Positions 45,753 to 56,165 of a DNA stretch of 64,000 nucleotides are shown here, one piece after another. The notes beneath the pieces were generated by a model, which worked only from the letters and a program-made list of their open reading frames with translations, was not told where the DNA came from and did not search any database. The stretch spans positions 9,799,001 through 9,863,000 of the forward strand of contig OX438748.1 in assembly GCA_949316235.1 (NCBI GenBank), given 5' to 3'. The position numbers were made by a program, and so were the translations under genes. The DNA is from Oegoconia quadripuncta (taxonomy: Eukaryota > Arthropoda > Insecta > Lepidoptera > Autostichidae). Every line of letters begins with the position of its first letter. The stretch's first letter is position 1.

Positions 45753-46294
45753 ACAAACTTTCATCCCTTATTCATTCCCTTATAGTATAGGTATGTAGGT
45801 ACATACATAAATACATATAGTCACGCCTGTTTCACTTTGAATTGATGATCCTGATATACTACTTTTGCTTCTTCCACTGTCATCGAATTCTTCATAAGTG
45901 CTCATCGGTTAGTGGTTGAGCGCACTTGACCTTTTGTGACTACCTCAGTCACTTGATTGACCTACGTCCTTCTTTGTTGACCGTTAATTACTTCCATTTA
46001 CGCTATCGTTATACATAAATAGTATAGGTAAGAATATTAAGAAAATGCTGAAATACATGTAGGTATAATTTAATAAATAAATTTTAATCGCCAAAATTTG
46101 GTACAACACCGACTGATGTAATATTCAAGTTTTTATCTCCTGTATATTATACTGTTGACCCTAGTGATAAACCATATATTAAAAAAAAAACAATAAATAA
46201 TAAAAACCAGTTAACAAATGACGAAAATAAGGATGAAAATACATATAGATCAATATAGAATCTCCACCTTTTTTTAGATTCGGTTAGTTATTTA
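45753..46294. other. Unassigned sequence
   Basis: 'ggttagtggttgagcgcac' near 45908 faintly resembles a SINE head. No call. Confidence 0.4.
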
Positions 46295-46680
46295 AATAAT
46301 AAATAAATATCCTTTGTGTGTGTGTATGTCACAGCGCCATCTACTTCCACAGTAAGCAACTATAGGCTTGTCTTGTGGATACCAGATGGTTGATATACTA
46401 CATAAATATTGTTTTTTGTAAATTAATACTTATTATAAACAAAAACAAAAAACGAAACGAAAAACGACTGGAAACAGATGAGGGAGACCTTTGCCCAGCA
46501 GTGGGATACAATGAGCTCTTAATAATATTATAAAAATACTTATTATAAATGAAAACATTCATAACTTGGGTACACATGTCCGTATTCATCGCACAAACAT
46601 ATGCCCCGAGCGAGATTCGAACCCGCGACCATTTGGTATAGTGGTCAGTGTTTCTAACCACTACACCAAACAGGTCGTCA
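46295..46680 (-). mobile_element. SINE family B, copy B6 (interrupted)
   Basis: Reverse copy: 'cacagcgccatctacttcc', 'accagatggttgatatac' at left; 'gagattcgaacccgcgacc' and 'accactacaccaaacagg' at right. A LINE end inserted at 46440-46534 splits it. Confidence 0.9.
46440..46534 (+). mobile_element. 5'-truncated RTE-like LINE end nested in SINE B6
   Basis: 95 bp coding 'NDWKQMRE' then, after a frame slip, the 'FAQQWD' end of an RTE-like ORF ('cctttgcccagcagtggg'), and finishing 'gctcttaataatattat'. The 15-bp sequence AATACTTATTATAAA lies on both sides (46425-46439 and 46535-46549), a clear target-site duplication. Confidence 0.87.
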
Positions 46681-47024
46681 TCGTTAAATCACATCTTGGA
46701 AACCTTTGGTATCAGTAACTGATGTTTCATGGAGTATTGATCTAGCATCCACAATGTGTAATTGCTTGATTTATACCATTCAATACTGGATATGTTTATT
46801 TAGACACAACAATGTGGTTGACCCACAGCAAGTCGACCCGTTGAACACATCGGTCAGTTAGCATGATACTGTTTTGCAATGGCAACTAATTGGTGCGGTC
46901 ATACAATAGAGATACTATTTACCTATATACACAGACCACTTGGTCTGTGCCTACCTTCTGTATTTATTTAAAACTTGAAACTGGTGTTTGTATGTAAAGT
47001 TTTGGTCGTCAGATATATTGTCAA
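46681..47024. other. Unassigned sequence
   Basis: Nothing recognised. Confidence 0.5.
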
Positions 47025-47190
47025 AATATTTATTATTATTATTAAGAGCCCATAGTGTCCCAATGCTGGGCAAAGCTTCCCTCATCTGTTTCCAGTCGTT
47101 TTTGTTCTTGGCGAACACAAACCATCCCTTATTAAAACTGTCAAGCTCGTCTCTTCACCGTTTTCGCGGTCTGCCACGTTTGCGTATATT
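47025..47190 (-). pseudogene. RTE-like LINE ORF C-terminus
   Basis: On the minus strand: 'RGRPRKR', a stop where W is expected, then 'RDELDSFNKGWFVFAKNK', 'NDWKQMREA', a one-base frameshift, 'FAQHWDTMGS', stop, and (TAA)n. Same family as the 46440 insertion, but longer and older. Confidence 0.78.
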
Positions 47191-47256
47191 AAAGTCAAAA
47201 TATATTTAAAAGAAATTAAAATGTGATAGGTATAATTGTTAATAATTTGCAACAAC

Positions 47257-47376
47257 TTTCCTGGCATTAAGGATTGTTAGCTGATCGCTGTTAGCGATAA
47301 GGCGACCTAATTTGTAGTTTCTATAAGACATTTAAATGTACCTTCCTTATTTAAACAATAAGGCATATTTGATTTG
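47257..47376 (+). mobile_element. LINE 3' end, family Q, copy Q2
   Basis: 'gctgttagcgataaggcgac', 'catttaaatgtaccttcc', 'aacaataaggcatatttg'. Counterpart of Q1 at 21350. Confidence 0.55.
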
Positions 47377-47391
47377 ATTGTTATTACCCGA

Positions 47392-47433
47392 CTGCGGAGC
47401 GAAGCTAAAAAGAGGATAATGTATTCAACGCTT
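47392..47433 (-). repeat. Repeat family J, end fragment J4
   Basis: 'acccgactgcggagcgaag' followed by 'agaggataatgt' is the family J terminus, directly against copy G2. Confidence 0.5.
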
Positions 47434-47608
47434 CTGTATACCGGATGAGTCTTTTTACCGTAAGGAAAAAGGTAGGGCATTAATATGCCCTAATGGTACC
47501 CTAATGGTAAGTGAAATAGAAGTTAATGGCATAGGTAGTTTTTTTTTTTTTTTCAAAAACGCACGCGCCGGCCGTATATTGATATGCGACTGGCGGGATT
47601 CTACCTGA
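47434..47608 (+). mobile_element. Repeat family G, copy G2
   Basis: 'tgtataccggatgagtcttt' and 'gtaaggaaaaaggtaggg' match G1. After a T run and 'caaaa' comes 'cgcgccggccgtatattgat' then 'gcgactggcgggattc', the reverse orientation of that block in G1. Confidence 0.68.
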
Positions 47609-47865
47609 CTACTGTTTTAATATACCTACCTCTACAAAATCAAAACGAAACAACTCAATTTGGTTTATACCGACGTCGGAGGTCGCGTAAGACCAATAAC
47701 GAATTGATCGAAGCGCATTGCACACTTACTTAGTAATCAAAAAAATATACTTTCGAGGAACCGATTTATCTCATTTAGATGTAGGTAGATCATCCCGGTC
47801 TAGGCCTTAATTTTTTATGTATTTTCTTATCTGTTGTGCAATAAAGTGTATTTGTACGGTGTGGT

Positions 47866-47915
47866 TTTGCATGCATTGTGTTGCATTGTAGTGCATTGCA
47901 TTGTATTGTACATGG
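47866..47915. repeat. GCATTGTA-type minisatellite
   Basis: Irregular repeats of TTGCATTG/TAGTGCATTG units after a LINE-like 'tgttgtgcaataaagtg' end (47834). Confidence 0.7.
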
Positions 47916-48402
47916 ATTATCGAGCCACTCAAAATAAGTGCAGTAGCGTTTCATTAGAATCGAGACAAAATATGATCTGTTACTGTATATTATGTGATAT
48001 GGTAAGGTGAAGGTTTAGAACCACCAAGAGCATTATGCTGTATGCAGTTTATCGATACTTGTTTAATCAACGAAGCAAAATATTCTAAACGCCTTCCTGC
48101 AGCAACCTCTCTGTTCCCAGACGTTCAGTTTTTCTGTTCTCGTGCGATTTGTTTCTCATTTACATATTCAGCTGACAATGAAATAAGCTTTTGTACTTGC
48201 GATTTTCGGTCTTATACCGACACAGTAGGCAGAGTATGTAGGTAGAACGTATATTATTCAATCACGACAACCCAAAACTAGAAATTGTAAGTGAAGTTGG
48301 TTTTGAAGCAGACTCCGTCGAAATTAATCCAGAAAGTAATTCACTATTAAAACATTTTTTTACAAACTAAAAATAAGAAAACGCTCTTATCACCTGACCA
48401 TT
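47916..48402. other. Unassigned sequence
   Basis: Nothing recognised. The 67-codon frame at 48042-48245 has no motif. Confidence 0.45.
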
Positions 48403-48430
48403 TATTTATTTATTTATTTATTTATTCAGT
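48403..48430. repeat. (ATTT)n microsatellite
   Basis: About seven ATTT units; probably the tail of an antisense retroelement. Confidence 0.9.
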
Positions 48431-48606
48431 CTTTCACATGCAGCATTACAGTACATTACATTATACCATGTCGAGTTGTGAATGATGTGTGGCTATAAAC
48501 AATGCTCTTGTCAGTTTACTGCAACGTTACGGTAAATCTTTCGATAAACGAGCAGAATAAGCTATAAACATAGGCAAGTAAATTTTTGGTATCTTCACGT
48601 ATGCGA

Positions 48607-48792
48607 AAGATAGGAATGGAAAACTGCAGATCAAAGAACCTCTGACGATAAAAGATGGGTGTTATGTGTTTCACTGCGTTATGTGTGTGTCCAGTCTTTG
48701 TCCGGATATACCTGAGTAATGGGTGGTCCGATTAGAGTGCGAAGTCCGATGAGATTGTTGAAAATCGGTTAAGCTGTTTCGAAGTTTAACAC
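48607..48792 (+). repeat. LINE-like repeat family L, copy L1
   Basis: 'tctgacgataaaagatgggt', 'gttatgtgtttcactgcg', 'tatacctgagtaatgggtgg', 'gaaaatcggttaagctgttt'. The fullest family L copy. Confidence 0.5.
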
Positions 48793-49261
48793 AGTTGCTT
48801 GGTGTATATGGGATGATACCATAGTCTTTCCTGAGGTTTATAACAGTATTTTAATAGATATTACAATCGGAGATGTCGATGATTGAGTAACAAGAGTTAT
48901 AGTGTAAGAAAGAATGTGAGGTAGGTAGGTCTATCTTTATTCTCTCGTACCTCCGCGTCACGTGGTGTCACTGACAACTCAACTTTTAATATATGCGCCA
49001 ACGACTGCGCTTCGCATGTACGGGATACGTCTAGGCTTTTGTTGTGTTGTGTATACACCTAGGCAAATTTTAATCTTGAAATACCTAATATTAGCAATCT
49101 GACTGACATCGTTTAATGCCATTCTGATTTCCCCTATTACTGAATTTATTATATTTTATTGTTTATTATTAGAATTTTTTTTTAATCTTTACTCGACTTG
49201 CGATTCTCTCCGCGTAATGATGGTTCAAGTGTTAAAATGCCCCTTTCGTAAGTATATTTAC
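48793..49261. other. Unassigned sequence
   Basis: A GC-richer stretch at 48940-49040 includes 'gcgtcacgtggtgtcac' (a CACGTG E-box word). No gene. Confidence 0.4.
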
Positions 49262-49515
49262 TAGGTTTACTAGGGTGGTCAGAGATATTCCAAACATAAG
49301 CGTTTGGGTGTTCCAAACATTAAAAGTCAATGCTTCAAACAACATCCATCGTTCACCTTTCGAAATATACAGAAATGCATACGTGACAGAGGGTGAGCCC
49401 TTCTCCGTTATAATGTGCATGTCTATCGATGTTTTTTGGTGTGAAGTCCCATAGTCGCCTTCTACGACACCATGGGAAGAGTTCTATTCTTTTTACTTGC
49501 TGAAACCACATATTC
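49262..49515 (+). mobile_element. Repeat family F, copy F4
   Basis: 'ggtggtcagagatattcc', 'agcgtttgggtgttccaaac', 'atacagaaatgcatacgtga', 'tgttttttggtgtgaagtcc', 'cgccttctacgacacc'. Near full length. Confidence 0.82.
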
Positions 49516-50737
49516 TGTACTATATTCTGTACTACATATTCTATAGTATATTCTGTACTATTTTCTCACCTTGTCAACATGCCCTTTTCCTAAGTACATT
49601 TACTAGGTTTTGTTATGTACTAGGCAGGAAGACATGCTTCATTATTCAAAAAATTCACATAATTACTTAGATTAACTTGATAAATAAATCAATCAATTGA
49701 TCTTAATAGGTGAATGAAGTTAATGTAAACACAAAAAATGTGAAAGTTACATTATTTTCCGATTTAGGTCATATATTTGATTAGGTATAGTAGACTTAGC
49801 CCACTCAGGTGATTCACTGTGGGAGCATTAAGTCCAGGAATTTAACAAAGAAGATTGGTATTAAAGATCTATCCATAGATAGATATGTAGATTGATAAAG
49901 CCTTTATTTGTTGCCACAGTCACATATGTACATTTAGCTTATACATATTAATACTCAGATAAGGTAACAAATCAAAAACAATAACAATTTTGTAACACTA
50001 ACGCATGTGTGTGCTGCAGTAGGTTAATGGGTCATAGCTCAGTATATTAGATTGCTCATTGAGACACCGATAGTACTATATTAATTCTGTGACACAGATT
50101 TTCAGCTATCAACTAAGGAGCAGAGCATAGTGTACAAATATGAATAAATATCACAACAAAACTGATTAATGATAGTCCATTGTTTCTTTTTGTCATAGTG
50201 TTCCTTCAATTTGTCGAGCCATTAACATTCCATGGGTATTGTTAAAGGGTTTCTGGCGTCAAGGAACGACCTAGTTCCGTTGTAAGGTCATCTTCCCTAT
50301 ATAAATCAAACTATACTCTACACCAACTGTTTCTACAATGGCCCGTATAAATTAATATTCTCTAAATATAAATCAAAAGGCTTATTTGCGCTTAGACTAT
50401 ATAACACAATTTAGCTGCCCAGTTTGATTGGCTTTACATTCCTAAAATAGAATTATTCAGGAAAATATTTCAAATTCAATACAGTCTTGTGAGAGACGAA
50501 TCGCTACATTATTTGGAAGGAAAATAAAGATATTTCCTCTTGGTCTGCAGGAATATTATCAAGTCGAAAATGTGGTCCTTGTCTTTGGCAGTTTATATAA
50601 CTGTCATTTGTTATACAAATCTTTAAATAGTACAAACTAAGTCTGTCTGTTTGTGCGCTTAGTTGTTCTATACTATAAAACGGATTTTGAGACAGTTTCC
50701 ATTCTCATTTAGAGAATTCCTTTCAGATGGTAAATCA
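49516..50737. other. Unassigned AT-rich sequence
   Basis: Small local duplications of 'tattctgtacta' at 49509-49562. No gene or family. Confidence 0.45.
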
Positions 50738-50865
50738 CTAAGCAATACGATCAGCAAAGCGGTATATTTCTTCCTCTTTTATGGAAGCAGCATACAGGTC
50801 ACCTTGTGCTGGAAGGAGAACACTGGCACCTATGACTGCTCCAATTTCATACAGATTAAGCGGAT
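50738..50865 (-). other. Short unexplained open frame beside a SINE
   Basis: On the minus strand, after 'NPLNLYE', comes 'IGAVIGASVLLPAQGDLY' and 'AASIKEEEIYRFADRIA', then a stop. The frame continues upstream only into SINE E3, so it has no credible start or splice acceptor. It looks protein-like but I recognise no family. Confidence 0.15.
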
Positions 50866-51120
50866 TCATCATCATCAGCCCGTAAATATTCCACTGCAGG
50901 GATATAAGCTTTCCGTGATTTATGACGGAGTATGGGCCGTAGTCCGCCACGCTAGCCCAGTGCGGGTTGGGGACTTCACATGCCTTAGAATTTTTATTTC
51001 TCAGGCATGCAGGTTTCCTCAATACGTTTTCCTTCACCGTTTAAGAGCAGTCGGATAAATGCACATAAGTAAATTTAAAATTCATTGGTTCATGACCTGC
51101 CTGGGAATAGGCAGTAATTT
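50866..51120 (-). mobile_element. SINE family E, copy E3
   Basis: Reverse copy: 'catcatcatcagcccgtaaa' at left, 'gcccagtgcgggttgggg', 'tttctcaggcatgcaggttt', 'cgttttccttcaccgttt', and 'gacctgcctgggaatag' (decayed head) at right. A 131-codon plus frame across this copy is antisense SINE sequence. Confidence 0.88.
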
Positions 51121-51235
51121 CATTGGATTTCTTTATTCTTCACGCCGATTTGCAATACAACAATGTATACACATCGATCTCATCATCACATCACAAAAAA
51201 AAGTCCTTTAAAAATCACTACTGGACTGGACTATG

Positions 51236-51330
51236 GAGTTATTTGCATCGCTTTCCCTGGAAGAAGTTACCCTAATCGCCATGCTGAGGAGGCGAGTTGA
51301 TGACCGCAGATGCTTCTGTCCATCACTGCT
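51236..51330 (-). repeat. Possible RTE-related fragment
   Basis: 'ctaatcgccatgctgagg' with 'aggcgagttgatgaccgcag' resembles the block at 5400-5430. Weak. Confidence 0.3.
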
Positions 51331-51589
51331 CAAAGTCGTTATAATCACGATCATTTGGTTGCCTCTCAACACTCTCCACAAAAAGAGTGCTGGTCCTATT
51401 CTAGTCTGCTAGCAATCACACGGACTACTTTAAATATGTGTACCGCCTGTTAATCAATTTAGTTTGTTACAATATCTAATGCTTATGATTTTTGTCCGCC
51501 GAAAATGGAGGCTGCAGGCGAAGTATATTAAAAATCGATCGGGGCCGCGCGCTCTAAGTACTTTGCTGCAGGTTCAATTCCCAGCCAGT

Positions 51590-51660
51590 ATGCCTGTGTA
51601 GTACCGGTTTGGTGGTAGGGCGTTTTTAAATATCCACCTGGCTAGTTACCACCATCTTAC
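51590..51660 (+). mobile_element. SINE family C, copy C11 (linker only)
   Basis: 'gtagtaccggtttggtgg', 'ggcgtttttaaatatccacc', 'tggctagttaccaccatctt'. A decayed B box 'ggttcaattcccagcc' lies just upstream at 51571. Confidence 0.72.
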
Positions 51661-51749
51661 CTTACTCTGTTGTGTACATGTTCCATTACAACTAACGCTA
51701 ACATAAGTGTTTGATTAATTCAGTTTCACCGTTAAAGAGAAACAACATA

Positions 51750-52122
51750 ACTATTTAAGTATTTAAAAACCAAAAAACCCGACAGCATATTTTGTATTTT
51801 GCAGGCGCCATGTTGAATTTTTTACCAAAAAATGTACCCTATTACACTCTAGAGATCAAGACGAATCGAGCGACACTTTGCACTTCAAAATCGGTCGACT
51901 CGTTTAGGCCGATTTTTCCCACTTCTACAGATTCCCCATTCTATACAGATTTCCAATATTATAGAAACCCTTGTCTAGAGATTGTCAATACTATACAGAT
52001 TCCCATCTCTACAGATTCCTATTACAGGAGGTAATATATATCGACATCTATATACATTCATGTATACATATACTTACATACACTCGAAAAACATTCCTTT
52101 TTGGGACTGTCGGGTAAAAATA
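51750..52122 (+). repeat. Repeat family J, copy J2 (internally expanded)
   Basis: 'accaaaaaacccgacagcat' and 'caggcgccatgttgaatt' at the start and 'gggactgtcgggtaaaaa' at the end match J1. Between them, 51922-52022 is filled with about five imperfect repeats of a 'tctatacagattccca' unit. Confidence 0.62.
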
Positions 52123-52154
52123 GAACAGTGGCCCTGTGATTCACGGCAAACTAT

Positions 52155-52205
52155 AACAATTCGTCTCTTTCCGTGGGTGTCGTAAAAGGCGACTATGGGG
52201 TCGTG
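52155..52205 (-). mobile_element. Repeat family F, short reverse piece
   Basis: 'ctctttccgtgggtgtcgta' and 'aaaaggcgactatggggt' are the family F 3' block in reverse, 160 bp from a forward copy. Confidence 0.65.
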
Positions 52206-52364
52206 TTTTGCGAACATAACTGTATATTACAATAGTATGGGTTACAGTACAGCATCATTGATGCGGGCCTCCCAAAAAGTCTGCCCATCCAAATCGTTCC
52301 ATGGGAAGTATGAGTACTATGGGAATGGGCTTTCATAGACTGCTGATGTGTGATAATAATATCA

Positions 52365-52605
52365 GATCAGATGAGAGATATCCCAAACATTAGTGTTTGA
52401 ATGTTTCAGATATTAAAATTAACTTGAAACAGATCCACGGTTCACCTTACGGAGTATACACAAATGCATACGGGTGAGCCCATCACCGTTAAAACATGCA
52501 AGTCTATTGATGTGTTTGGTGGAAAGTGCCTTAGTCGCCTTGTATGACCCGCGGGAAGAGACAGGTTGGTTCTAATCTTTTTACGTAGCAAAACCACACA
52601 GTGTA
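52365..52605 (+). mobile_element. Repeat family F, copy F5
   Basis: 'gagatatcccaaacattagt', 'ccacggttcaccttacgg', 'gagcccatcaccgttaaaac', 'cgcgggaagagacaggttgg'. Near full length. Confidence 0.82.
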
Positions 52606-52883
52606 ATGTGAAATAGAAACAACATTTGTAATAATAATTAAATTATTTCCCGAAGTTTTGTTCGCTCGTTGTTATTATCAAGTCATTACTGCCCCTAACT
52701 GATATTTTGACAGGGCTTAAGTAGGTAAAATATGGATGATGGTAATTAATTGCTAATTTTAGGCCTTAATTTCATTTAATTAAGTTTGTTTAAGATTTAC
52801 GAAAATTGACGTTGCCTGTACCGAAATTTAATTTTATTATTTATGACAAAAGCTTTCTTCTTATTATCTACCATTCACTTCCT

Positions 52884-53127
52884 GCCTCCATCATCAGAGA
52901 CCCTCAACACCAAGTGCAATATATTGGACTCGTTAAGATGAATCACATGAGCAACGAGGGGTTTACTAGTCGCTACTGAAGAGTTCCACCATCACCTCTT
53001 GGCTCCATCATCAGACCCTTGTAATATATTGGACTCGTTAAAATGAATCATACGAGCCTAAACTCGAGGGGTTTACTATAGTAGCCACTTAGGAGTTCCA
53101 TCATGCACCTCCTGGCTCCATCATCAG
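52884..53127. repeat. Tandem repeat, unit about 115 bp
   Basis: Two full units and the start of a third. Shared landmarks are '(g)gctccatcatcag' at 52884, 53001 and 53114; 'aatatattggactcgttaa' twice; 'gaggggtttacta' twice. The units differ by small indels, so the duplication is not recent. Confidence 0.85.
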
Positions 53128-53646
53128 GTCATCATCAGTATTGTCGTCCGAACTATATATACATTTCGATACAGAAATTGGAATTGGCTTAAAATTGACT
53201 TCCAAGATTTGTTAGTTACAAGGTGAAGCTAATAAAAGCGTGTTAATATCCTCAAATTCTACCGCAATAATTCCTGTATTTTCCATAGTCACGTTAAAAT
53301 AAGAAAATATTGCTCCAATAACAATTTCTTCCGTTATTTTTTTAGGAAATGCCGGAGTCACGTAGATACACTTAATCCTACGCATGCTTGACTGGAATGT
53401 CAATCTCACGTTTGGCGAAAAGCTGGATAAGTAGAATTTGCCATTAGCCCTTTTGTTGTGATTCCTCTGGAGATATAAGTACTAAGTATACCAATTTTGA
53501 CTAAAAAAATAGTATAGAAACATAAATAATAATAGTGATGTTGAACCCCAGCATTGGAGCATTAAGGCTATGTTTAGAAAATAACCGGCAGTAATTTATA
53601 TAACCAGATAAATAAAGCAAGCATATTAAAATCTAAAGTTCGAAAC
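53128..53646. other. Unassigned sequence
   Basis: Nothing recognised. Confidence 0.5.
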
Positions 53647-53942
53647 CACCTCCGTGGCTCAATGTAAACAACATAGGGTTTACGAATCGTAGGTCGCGGG
53701 TTCGATCCCTAGCGATTTGGTTGGTGGTAGGACTGTTTGAATGTCCGCCTGGCTAGCTACCACTATCTCATCCAAGTCTGCCGCCAAACAGCAATGTTGT
53801 GTTTCCGGTTGTCAGAGATAACATAGCCAGTCAGCCAAATTAGATGGGGTTTCCGGGTTAGTACGCTTTCACGGGCTTCATCTTCAATTAACATCGGTTG
53901 TGATTGAGGGCACCTGCTGATCCCGTTGAGCATATAAAAAAA
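53647..53942 (+). mobile_element. SINE family C, copy C12 (full length)
   Basis: Complete: head 'ctccgtggctcaatgtaaac' and B box 'cgggttcgatccc', a shortened linker, body 'ctgccgccaaacagcaatg', tail and A run. It lies head-on to the reverse copy at 54247. Confidence 0.9.
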
Positions 53943-54164
53943 ACGGCTTTAACCCATGTAAATCAAATATATAAACCCCTCTTTCATTCTATTGCGTCGG
54001 AGGATAAAAATAAGTAAGGGAAGTTTGAAGAAGCATCCCCGAAATTTTGTAATACCTATTTTTAACACACCATGCAAAAAGATCTATCTATATGTTTGCC
54101 TGTGGCATTGTTGTGTCAAAACAAGCGAAACTATTTGAAATCGAAAAATAGTTTTTGTAAGATT

Positions 54165-54230
54165 GTTCTTCGCCACTTTGATGGAAACCGGTTAAGTCGT
54201 CTCGGAGATATTTATCTGTGTACATGGTTT
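54165..54230 (+). repeat. LINE-like repeat family L, fragment L3
   Basis: 'gatggaaaccggttaagtcg' and 'tctcggagatatttatctg' match the end of family L. Confidence 0.4.
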
Positions 54231-54246
54231 GTTTATCTTTTTTTAT

Positions 54247-54556
54247 ATGCACAACGGGTTAGCACTTGACCTCAATCACACCTGATATTAGGTGCAGATG
54301 TGGCCGAAGGTGAAACGTACTGAACCGGAAGTCCCATCCTATTTCGGGGACTGACTATCTTATCTCTGACAACGGGACACAACAATGCTATTAACATAGG
54401 TGTTTGGCGGCAGATTTAGATAAGATGGTGGTAGCTAACCAGGCGAACATTTAATATGCCCTACCACCAAGCAAACCGAGTTACTAACCCAACTGGGGAT
54501 CGAATCCGCGACCTCCGAATTGTATACCCTATGTTGTTTACGAGCCATAGTCAAAT
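54247..54556 (-). mobile_element. SINE family C, copy C13 (full length)
   Basis: Complete reverse copy: 'gcacaacgggttagcacttg' tail at left, hairpin body, 'ggggatcgaatccgcgacc' (B box) and 'tatgttgtttacgagcca' (head) at right. Confidence 0.9.
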
Positions 54557-55275
54557 CTGAATGACATATCAAATCATTGCCTTTCGGAGAGTTTCCAAAC
54601 TTTCAATTAAATGGACATCCTCGAAATGTTGTAACAACTGTTTTATATACCCAGAGTTTATTTTTTTGTGATGTTTCTGTCTCTTACATATATAACTTTA
54701 TTTTAACTGTTTTATTTATTCACTTCATTCATGTGAATTATGCTTTGGTGAGTTGGGAGGTCTAAAATTAAAAATAAGAAACCCACTGGGAAATGAGGCA
54801 CCATCTTGAAAGAGGGCTCGTTATCTTCGAACGCCCGAGGAAAATAATCAGCCTATAAAACAAAGGAAACAATAGGTACAGTAGACTGCAAGTCAAGCTT
54901 GACGCAGGTGTTTCTCATTACGGTGTGCTAAAATTAAATACAATATCACCGTGTCTTTCTATTTTATTCACATAGTTTACATAACTATCCCCTTCTGTTA
55001 CAAATATCTGCCTATTAAAGTGACCCGCACTTACCCTTATAGACGAATTTTTTGTAGACTGTAAAATTTTGTGTTAAAAAATTAAGTGTCTTCAAAGGGT
55101 TAAATCAGCATACTGTTATACCCATAATTAATATCGAGTAAAATGCTGACTCGTAAAAAACTAGTTTGCGCCACGCGGTCACAAGCAGTCTTTTCCTAGC
55201 ACCTACACCACGCGTGTCCAAGAATTTCAGGTCCTGAGAACTTCAAACTTCAAGCATTTAATTTCAACGTAAGAT
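54557..55275. other. Unassigned sequence
   Basis: Nothing recognised. Confidence 0.5.
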
Positions 55276-56165
55276 ACATGATATCATTTGTTGAATGTCA
55301 ATTTAAATCTATTGGAAATAAAAATAGGCCTAAGCATTTTTCGGTCAGTCAGTATGTCAAAGCTACCACCGCTTCGGAAAGGGAAATCATCTGTGGGAAA
55401 AGAAGCGGCGCAAGAAACCCACAGGATCATTTTCTTTTCTTTTCTCTTTTTTTATATATATAAAAGTATACAACTAATACAATTTTATCATTTTTGGGAG
55501 CTGGGCGAAGTATACCAAGCGTTTTTGTCATTCAGGTAGTAACTAATTTTGTAATAACCTTTTTTTGTTAATGTTGTTTTGACATGGTGTTTAAATTGTT
55601 TTTCATTTAGTTTAATGATATTCTCAGGTATAAGGTTATAAAAGCGTATACAGTGTCCCATAAATGATGTATTAACTTTGCTCAGTCTGAATATAGGGGT
55701 GGCTAATTTGTCCTTATATCTCAAATTTAAGTTATGCTTATCACTATTTTTTGGGAATGAAGAAATATTTTTTCGTACGTACATAATATTCTCGTAAATA
55801 AATTGTGAAGGAACAGTTAAAATATTAATTTCTTTGAATCTGTCCCGAAGAGAGTCGTATCGACGCAGATTATATATTGCCCTGCCCTCTTTTGCAAAAT
55901 AAAAATATTTTCAGTATCAGCTGCTCGTCCCCAAAGCAAAATACCATATGACATGATACTGTGGAAGTAACTAAAGTAAACTAATTTTGCAGTAGCCACA
56001 TCTGTTAACTGTCCAATCTTCCAGACGGCATATGCTGCGGAACTCAATCTACGCGCTAAAGATTCTAAATGTGGTCCCCACTGAAGCTTGGAGTCAAGCG
56101 TAATTCCTAAAAAGACTGTTGCATCTACAAATTCCACTTTATCTTGATCAATTACAATTACACTG
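55276..56165 (-). mobile_element. 5'-truncated Jockey-type LINE
   Basis: The largest retrotransposon remnant here. On the minus strand it holds the C-terminal third of ORF2 (56165 to 55488) and then a 3' UTR of about 210 bp containing 'gtttcttgcgccgcttct' and 'ccgaagcggtggtagcttt', a UTR pattern common in lepidopteran Jockey-type elements. 5' truncation is the usual result of incomplete reverse transcription. Confidence 0.82.
55488..56165 (-). pseudogene. Jockey-type LINE ORF2, C-terminal part, frameshifted
   Basis: Non-LTR reverse-transcriptase protein, region downstream of the catalytic core. The first piece (56165 to about 55890) reads 'VDATVFLGITLDSKLQWG', 'LARRLSSAAYAVWKI', 'YFHSIMSYGILLWG' and 'ILQKRA'. 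A small indel near 55895 shifts the frame; it resumes with 'AIYNLRRYDSLRDRFKEI', 'YENIMYVRKN', 'HCIRFYNLIPENI' and 'KKGYYKISYYLNDKNAW', with the stop near 55488. The RT motifs and endonuclease are missing, so it is inactive. Confidence 0.85.

Noticed and set aside
50663..51058. 131-codon open frame, the longest in the window
   Set aside because: More than half of it is antisense SINE family E sequence, and the rest has no recognisable domain.
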